A stretch of 64,000 bases of DNA from assembly GCA_027922465.2 (NCBI GenBank), contig BQMF02000226.1:124001-188000 (forward strand), given 5' to 3'. Both the position numbers and the translations under genes were made by a program. Of this stretch, positions 58,551 through 64,000 are shown one piece after another (the stretch's first letter is position 1; each line of letters begins with the position of its first letter). The DNA is from Turritopsis dohrnii (lineage: Eukaryota > Cnidaria > Hydrozoa > Anthoathecata > Oceaniidae). The notes under the pieces are model-generated. The model had not been told where the DNA came from. It searched no databases and saw only the letters and a list, made by a program, of their open reading frames with translations.

Positions 58551-61500
58551 CTATACTTTCTCATGGCTAGCTCGTAATTCTTTCTGAATTTCGTCCATCA
58601 ACGAGCCGGAATTTTCTTTATCGTCACCATCCTGACAAAGTTGTAAAACGTCGTCATAATCAATGATAACCACGTCCGTGTCACATTCTACGTCGTATAC
58701 ACCGCCGTCATTTTCGTCTGCCACCGTATTTAACGGATACGATAGCGTATCTTCCGGTTCATCGTTATTTTTGTCCGTTAAACCTACGACGACGTCGAAT
58801 TTCTCTTCCTCTTCGACATTAGGTGTTATAACTGCGGCATCGTCAGCCGTCACTTCCTCGACGTCGCATTCCACGTTGGCAACACTGCCAGCTTTCTGTT
58901 CTGTCTTTGTTGCAGAGGCTGCCGACTTTTCCAGTTCATCTTGCGTTTCTTCATCAGACGCAAGTGTTTCCGTGATGACAGGAATTGGTATATGCTTCAT
59001 ATTTTCACACTTTTCCTGCTTGTTATCGCTACACAAAAAACCATTTAAACATGTAAACATTGCAATTCAAAATCAGGAAAACTTCTCAGCAAGAAGACTA
59101 TGCCTGTGTGTCTGACCCAGAAGAAACCATACCTGACATGTGGGACATACCTGACATGAGGGACAGTTTCTTGTTTTTTTGACAACTCTTTTCCGTTCAC
59201 AACAGCCTCTTCTTTATCAACACCTGGACACAAACGGAAACAATGAAAACCGGGGAAAACACACGAACAAAATCAAACGCAAACGCATATTTTACCTCGA
59301 ATTAAACGTTTGGAGAATCGTGCGCTATCGATTCTTTTGAAATCGTTCGACGCGGAAATGTTAGTCACGTGGGAACATTTGTGAGATTCAGTACCACGGT
59401 TTTCTCTGAGAAATGAAGAAAGAACTGAACAGTTTCAAATATCTAGAAAACCAGATTGAAAGCCTCTCGAAATACGCTACCTCTTTTTTCTGAACATTGT
59501 CCACTTTGCTCGGCTTGTCGTCATCGTTGCCATGGTATTCCGAGAGCTGACAAATTCTTTATACAATCCACATAGTTTTTGGATGCGTTTCTGATCGACC
59601 AATGATGGAGATCCGAACGAAACCACCATCCCTTCAGTTTGACCATCCTGAAAAACACTTACCATATGCACGTATGTTCGAGACAACATATATACAAGGG
59701 ACCTTACGACGTTACGCGGACGACGACGTGAGGCAAACAAAAGATTCACTTTACTCCATAGATTTGCTTTACAATGGAAGTCTATTTCCCTCTATACTAT
59801 TGGGAAATGTTTTTAATTTTACTAATGTCTTTATCAGATTTGCACGTTTTACACACAACGTGAAAAGTAATATTTTGAAGTCGTACTGAAAACGAAGACG
59901 TGATAATAACTTCGAATAAATTTTCTTTGGTTCCTTCCTGATTCTGTCTCTCTAAGTTCGAGAAACAAACTTCCTATACATTATAAACAAACTTGTTAAA
60001 CCAAGTGTACAATTTCTGCTGTTTTACGATTCATTGAAGATGAATATCTTGTATAGTCGTCGTCTTCGTTGCCGTCGTACTTTCGTGTCGTACTACACAC
60101 ATACTCACGGCGACGTTGTCACTTACTGCGTTTTTTTTTTTTCAATTTGCAAGAGTGTGAACAGTATACATCTCCAAGATTAAAAAAATCAAAGCATCAC
60201 CTGTCTATGAGAAACGACATCGAAAAGCAACTCTTGACCATGACGATGAACCTTTACAATAGCAGGCCTGAAATTTAGTGCAATAAAATTTTTAAAAAAA
60301 TTGGATTTTCATACAAATTGCAGATAGGCTAACGTCGTCTACTGTTCGCAAGTACAGAGCTGTCATCTATCACTACTTCTGACAACTGACTTCACGTTAC
60401 TAAGCTCACAAGCAATCACATACGTCTAGCCTATAGGGTTAAGCTTCTACCTTAAGAAAACCTTAAGAAAAATAAGTACAAGAAAGAAACGAAGAATTTG
60501 GGTGAAGCCGTGGTTACAACGGAGGCGTGCATGCAAAACGTTGTGAAAATGAATTTAGGCAGAAAGTTCGTTTGGAGAATCAAAAGTTCTTGTGTATTGA
60601 ACCGGATACTTTTGATGAATTACTGCTCCTTATTGAACATTCAATATGGAAAAGAAATTACTCCGTTTTTTTCAATTTTTTTCATTCTATTTGCCATTTT
60701 CGTTGTGGAAATAACCGCTCACCTCATTTTGACATAAAATTGCTACAAAATCATTCAGAAGTATTCGCCATGCGTTGAAAACAAAAGAAACATTGCTTTA
60801 TCTCATGATTTCAATAGAATATTTTCATCAGTTTAACTGAAGAAGATGAACACGTCCATCTTTTTAAAAAAGTGATCAGTTTAAAAGGATCATGAAAAAT
60901 TCGTGAGTTTTTTCTGTTTACAACGATCAGTATTTTCTATCATCAGTTTAAACTGACCGTGTATTTCAGCCTTTACAAAAACTTGTGTGTGTGGAACATA
61001 TTAGACATTCTCAAAAGCATACACAGGCTAGCTTACCAGTACAGTGAATGCAACATGGTATTCAGATGTAGAATATGCACTCCATTTGCATTCACACCAA
61101 GAATGATCGGGTTGCCGTCAGCATCCTAAACGATCAGTAATTGCAAACAACCAACAGCACACAGATGCAACATTCACCCACATCCATCCAAGATAGAGTC
61201 AAGAAGGAGGAGAGCAACATAACTGCCTTCACGTAAGGAGGAGGGCTTCACTTGATAAGATTAATCTTGCTTTTCATCTTATTCATAAACATAAAATCAT
61301 AATCAGAAATTTACCATAATATTAAAAACTTCCATGCCAAATAAAACCATTTTACGAGCTGTTTCCAAGTACATCCACTCAGCATCCGCAGGATTTAATC
61401 TCCTGAAGAAACAATGTCGAGAAGATTAGATTGAATTTTTGATTTTTTGTTCAAATTTAGCCTCGATGTTTATTGGAGACTGCTTCATTTAAAATTCTCA

Positions 61501-62825
61501 CATATGCTTTTGGTGGAATAAATGAACTTTTTGAAGAAATTCATCGTCCTGAAAAAAATAAGATGACCAACAAATCAAAACAAAATGTTCTTTTGTGGAT
61601 CAGAAATCATAAAAACCATTGAACTGACTTGTTCAGGTGAAAACTGAAAACCATCAAGATACTTGCCACCATGTTCTTCTTCATTGTAATCACCAAGTTC
61701 AGCTAATAATAACAAGACATCTTTTAATGAAACCTCCTGACATGCTGATGGATCTTTATGGAGGAAATATTTACATACCTTGCACAACATAGGATGCTAA
61801 CAATGCTTGTGTGGGAGCTGCACAGGACCATCTTGAAATATTTAATCATGACAATAGAAGTCAAATACTTTTCCTGATCATTATTAATTCATCACATTCA
61901 TTTATTACAGATTACATATACAAGTTTATGTGATAGAAGATAGAAGTAATATACACTCATATATAAACCTATCTGAACTGATACCTCTGTAGCTTGAATT
62001 TAATCAATTAGGAATTATCATCAAAAATTATCAGCAGTTGAGTTCTATACCGTAAAGACTCGATTAATTAATTTTAGATTTTTCTACCTTTCTACCTTTA
62101 GGGGGCGCTTATTAAATTATTTTTACTTGGGGTATGTATTTTTCTTTACGGTATGTCATTTTTAAAAGTTAAAATCTAAAATAGCTTGCTTCACCATCAG
62201 AAGTTTGGAATCTTCAACTCAAACAAATACTTACATGCCAGTCAAGAGGTTTTCTCTGATTTGTAAAACAAATTGGTATCTAGGATCAAATAAAACAACT
62301 GGTGATAGGAAAAGAAAAGAAAACTACACCAAATACACAACTTATCATTATTCTTTGTTAACCAATGATGGTGTTATTCCTTTATTGACCGATTCAATAT
62401 GGATTTGAAAACAATGTCAATCCTTAAAATTTTGACTTACCTGGTAATTTCATCCTCAAGCATTTGTAAGCTGGTTGGATAAAATTGTATGCCCACTTTG
62501 AATTTATTAGATGCTAAAAGCACAAATTATATATTAAAACAATTATACAAAATCATTTAGTTATGAAAAGTTGGTGTCAATAAAACCAGACCTTTCTTTA
62601 GTTGCTTATGCAAGGGTTTTTTAGCATCAAACCATGAAATCTAATAAAATATATAAATGATAAAACTTGTATCAAATTTTCAGATATATTTTTACAATAA
62701 TTCACATTATGGTGCAAGAAATATCAAACCTTCCGGTCATCAGGATGCTCATATTGTAGCCCAAAATACCAACTTTCGGCAACACCGATGTTGTTATATA
62801 CTGCTTTCAACAATTCAGAGCTGTT
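58551..62825 (-). CDS. FERM-domain protein, 14 exons, 5' end outside window or unseen
   Basis: Minus-strand exons: 62730-62825, 62592-62640, 62441-62513, 62235-62279, 61779-61831, 61629-61702, 61502-61548, 61315-61402, 61037-61125, 60201-60267, 59481-59647, 59296-59405, 59133-59223, 58551-59028. All GT-AG; phases close to 508 residues plus stop. F1 lobe: ELLKAVYNNIGVAESWYFGL, SWFDAKKPLHKQLKK, KVGIQFYP. F2: YQFVLQIRENLL, ALLASYVVQAELGDYNEEEH, LNPADAEWMYLETARKM. F3 (PH-like): DADGNPIILGVNANGVHI, LYWPAIVKVHRHGQELLFDV, RIQKLCGLYKEF. FERM domains tether membrane proteins to actin. The tail is basic, then strongly acidic (VVIIDYDDVLQLCQDGDDKE), with no coiled coil or actin-binding end as in ERM proteins and no phosphatase or PDZ domain. 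The subfamily is not resolved. The exon(s) with the start and first F1 strands were not found up to 64000. Confidence 0.85.
59131..59151 (-). promoter_or_regulatory. tandem alternative 5' splice sites in FERM gene
   Basis: An 18 bp duplication gives two copies of CATGTCAG|GTATG, with possible exon ends at 59151 and 59133. Both leave codon phase 2, so choice of donor adds or removes six residues (YVPHVR, a copy of the preceding VPHVR). The sequence is seen directly; use of both sites is inferred. Confidence 0.6.
62049..62155. mobile_element. small MITE in FERM intron
   Basis: About 107 bp: taccgtaaag at the left and ctttacggta at the right are perfect inverted ends. The body carries gggggcgcttattaaa, shared with the fragment at 41786-41895. 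No coding capacity. Confidence 0.65.
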
Positions 62826-62989
62826 CTGTAATTTCTATATAGAAAACATTTATGTTTACAAATTTTTACCTTTTTGCATATTTAGAAATATTGAGTGAGT
62901 CTTTTCTCTTATTCAAGGTTATTAAGAGCCATTTTCTGAGAAATTCAGGCAAAGTCTTGGAAGTGATATCCTCAGATTGTGTTTGTTTT

Positions 62990-63395
62990 CAGATATTTTG
63001 TACAAAACAATGTAAACAGACACCTGTTTACATTGCTGCTTCCCTGTCTCTTTTCTATAAATACTTTCATGGGCATTGTTCGGATGACTTGCATCAGCTG
63101 ACCCCTTCTCCTAAGACTTTCTCTCGGAATACTCCCAACATGCCAAAACTTTTATTCATCTAGCTTTTTCCCTTGGAATGCTCGCCTCTGGAATTCTCTC
63201 CCTCATAGTTGTTTTCCTGCTGAGTATGATCTGCAATCTTTTAAATCCAAGGTTAACCGCCACCTTGCACTGTCTTTATAACTCTTCTTCGTTTTCTCAT
63301 GTTTCTTTCTTTTCTCATGTTGTAGCTCTCTGCCTAGTAGTGGCTTTGACCTTGCAGGGAGCAACCCATTTAAAAAAAAAAGGTCTGACAGAATA
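62990..63395 (+). pseudogene. degraded LINE ORF2 C-terminus and 3' end
   Basis: Translations in two frames give the usual C-terminal end of CR1/L2-type LINE proteins: AASLSLFYKYFHGHCSDDLH, then after frame slips LWNSLPHSCFPAEYDLQSFK and KVNRHLALSL. A 3' end tgcagggagcaacccattta followed by an A run closes it near 63380. It is too decayed to function and lies upstream of the FERM exons, in a 5' intron or flank. Confidence 0.65.
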
Positions 63396-64000
63396 CGAGA
63401 CAGTATTTTACTTTCTTACTTACATATAGGGAAAAAACCATGTGCTCTGGTCATGATAAGCCTCAAAAGTAGCCTTGGAAAGCTATATTGAATATTGGAT
63501 TTTTACCTAGCAAGGAACTGTTTTCACCTGTTTTCATGACTATATATACATTATCAGTTAAAACTTTGTTGGTACAAATTTTTGTTGGATGAAACTTTTT
63601 GTACAAATTTTCGTCATTTGGCCAACAATTGCCCAACAAATAATTTTAGCCAACGAAAAATTTTGATCTTTTTCAAATTCATTATTAATTCCATTATTGC
63701 TTTTTTTTTGTTTTTTTACTCTTCATTGCTAACAAAACAAATGGGAAAGTGCTTTGATTGCAAGTTTGTAAAGCGCACTCAATTTGCATGTAATTGAACT
63801 GGTGAGTGTGAACATAGCCAATGATGTTTCCAAGTAGCAGCTTTGAATAATGTATGTGTAAAGTGTAGCCCTGGTTGATTAATGAAATATTGTAAGAAAT
63901 CTTTGAAAAAACTTCTATTTCGTGATTTTCAAGAATTTCTCTCTAGGCCCATAAGGCCCTTACACATCAAGGTACGCTGCTTGCTTTGGGTGACCCCAAA
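63396..64000. other. non-coding to window edge
   Basis: AT-rich sequence with no supported exon. The missing 5' exon of the FERM gene could lie here or beyond, but nothing with the expected start of an F1 lobe was found on the minus strand. Confidence 0.4.

Noticed and set aside
58663..59115. 150-codon plus-strand Ser/Thr-rich ORF
   Set aside because: Antisense of the acidic last exon of the FERM gene.
61779..62513. FERM gene model joining 62441 directly to 61831
   Set aside because: Phases allow it, but the first helix of the F2 lobe would be missing. A 45 bp exon at 62235-62279 (YQFVLQIRENLL) restores it with correct phase.
1..64000. tRNA, rRNA or snRNA genes
   Set aside because: No cloverleaf with A and B boxes or known small-RNA signature was recognised by eye; a covariance-model scan was not possible.

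Overview
This window is AT-rich animal nuclear DNA. It has many small exons with GT-AG introns, animal-specific genes (syndecan, a receptor tyrosine kinase, a FERM protein, a PLAT-lipoxygenase relative, splicing factor 1) and a dense load of DNA transposons, MITEs and non-LTR retrotransposons. A cnidarian, perhaps a hydrozoan, fits best, but this is inferred from gene style and repeat load; no species marker was seen.

Layout. 1.6-2.4 kb: intronless syndecan (-). 4-16.4 kb: mostly repeats. These include two TTAA-flanked MITEs, one other MITE and a 4.5 kb Tigger/jerky-like DNA transposon split by a reverse-oriented LINE. 17.1-22.5 kb: a complete 14-exon SF1 (branchpoint-binding protein) gene (+). 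23.1-23.9 kb: a pogo/Tigger-like MITE with a second MITE nested in it. 25.8-28.4 kb: five 3' exons of an HS1BP3-like PX-domain gene (-). 28.8-30.9 kb: an inverted-repeat element carrying spliced coding pieces. 32.2-35.1 kb: an apparently intact TTAA-targeting (Kolobok-like) transposon inserted into an open exon. 37.7-42.1 kb: a 14-exon PLAT-lipoxygenase-like gene (+). 43.5-45.0 kb: four exons of a tyrosine-motif-rich tail (-). 45.2-53.6 kb: an eight-exon receptor tyrosine kinase (signal peptide, trefoil-like, Frizzled-type CRD, TM, kinase) (-). 54.0-57.6 kb: a LINE with an intact ORF2 (+). 58.6-62.8 kb: fourteen exons of a FERM-domain gene (-), which continues beyond the window.

The multi-exon models were built by hand from reading frames, splice dinucleotides and codon phase. 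In every model all internal phases agree, which is strong internal support. The SF1, lipoxygenase-like and kinase models are closed from start to stop (624, 673 and 607 residues).

Most notable: the lipoxygenase-like protein keeps the full fold length and family landmarks but has replaced all five iron ligands, so it reads as an intact pseudoenzyme. The kinase ectodomain pairs a trefoil-like module with a Frizzled-type CRD. Just downstream on the same strand is a set of exons with four YxxL/V motifs that may be an alternative receptor tail.
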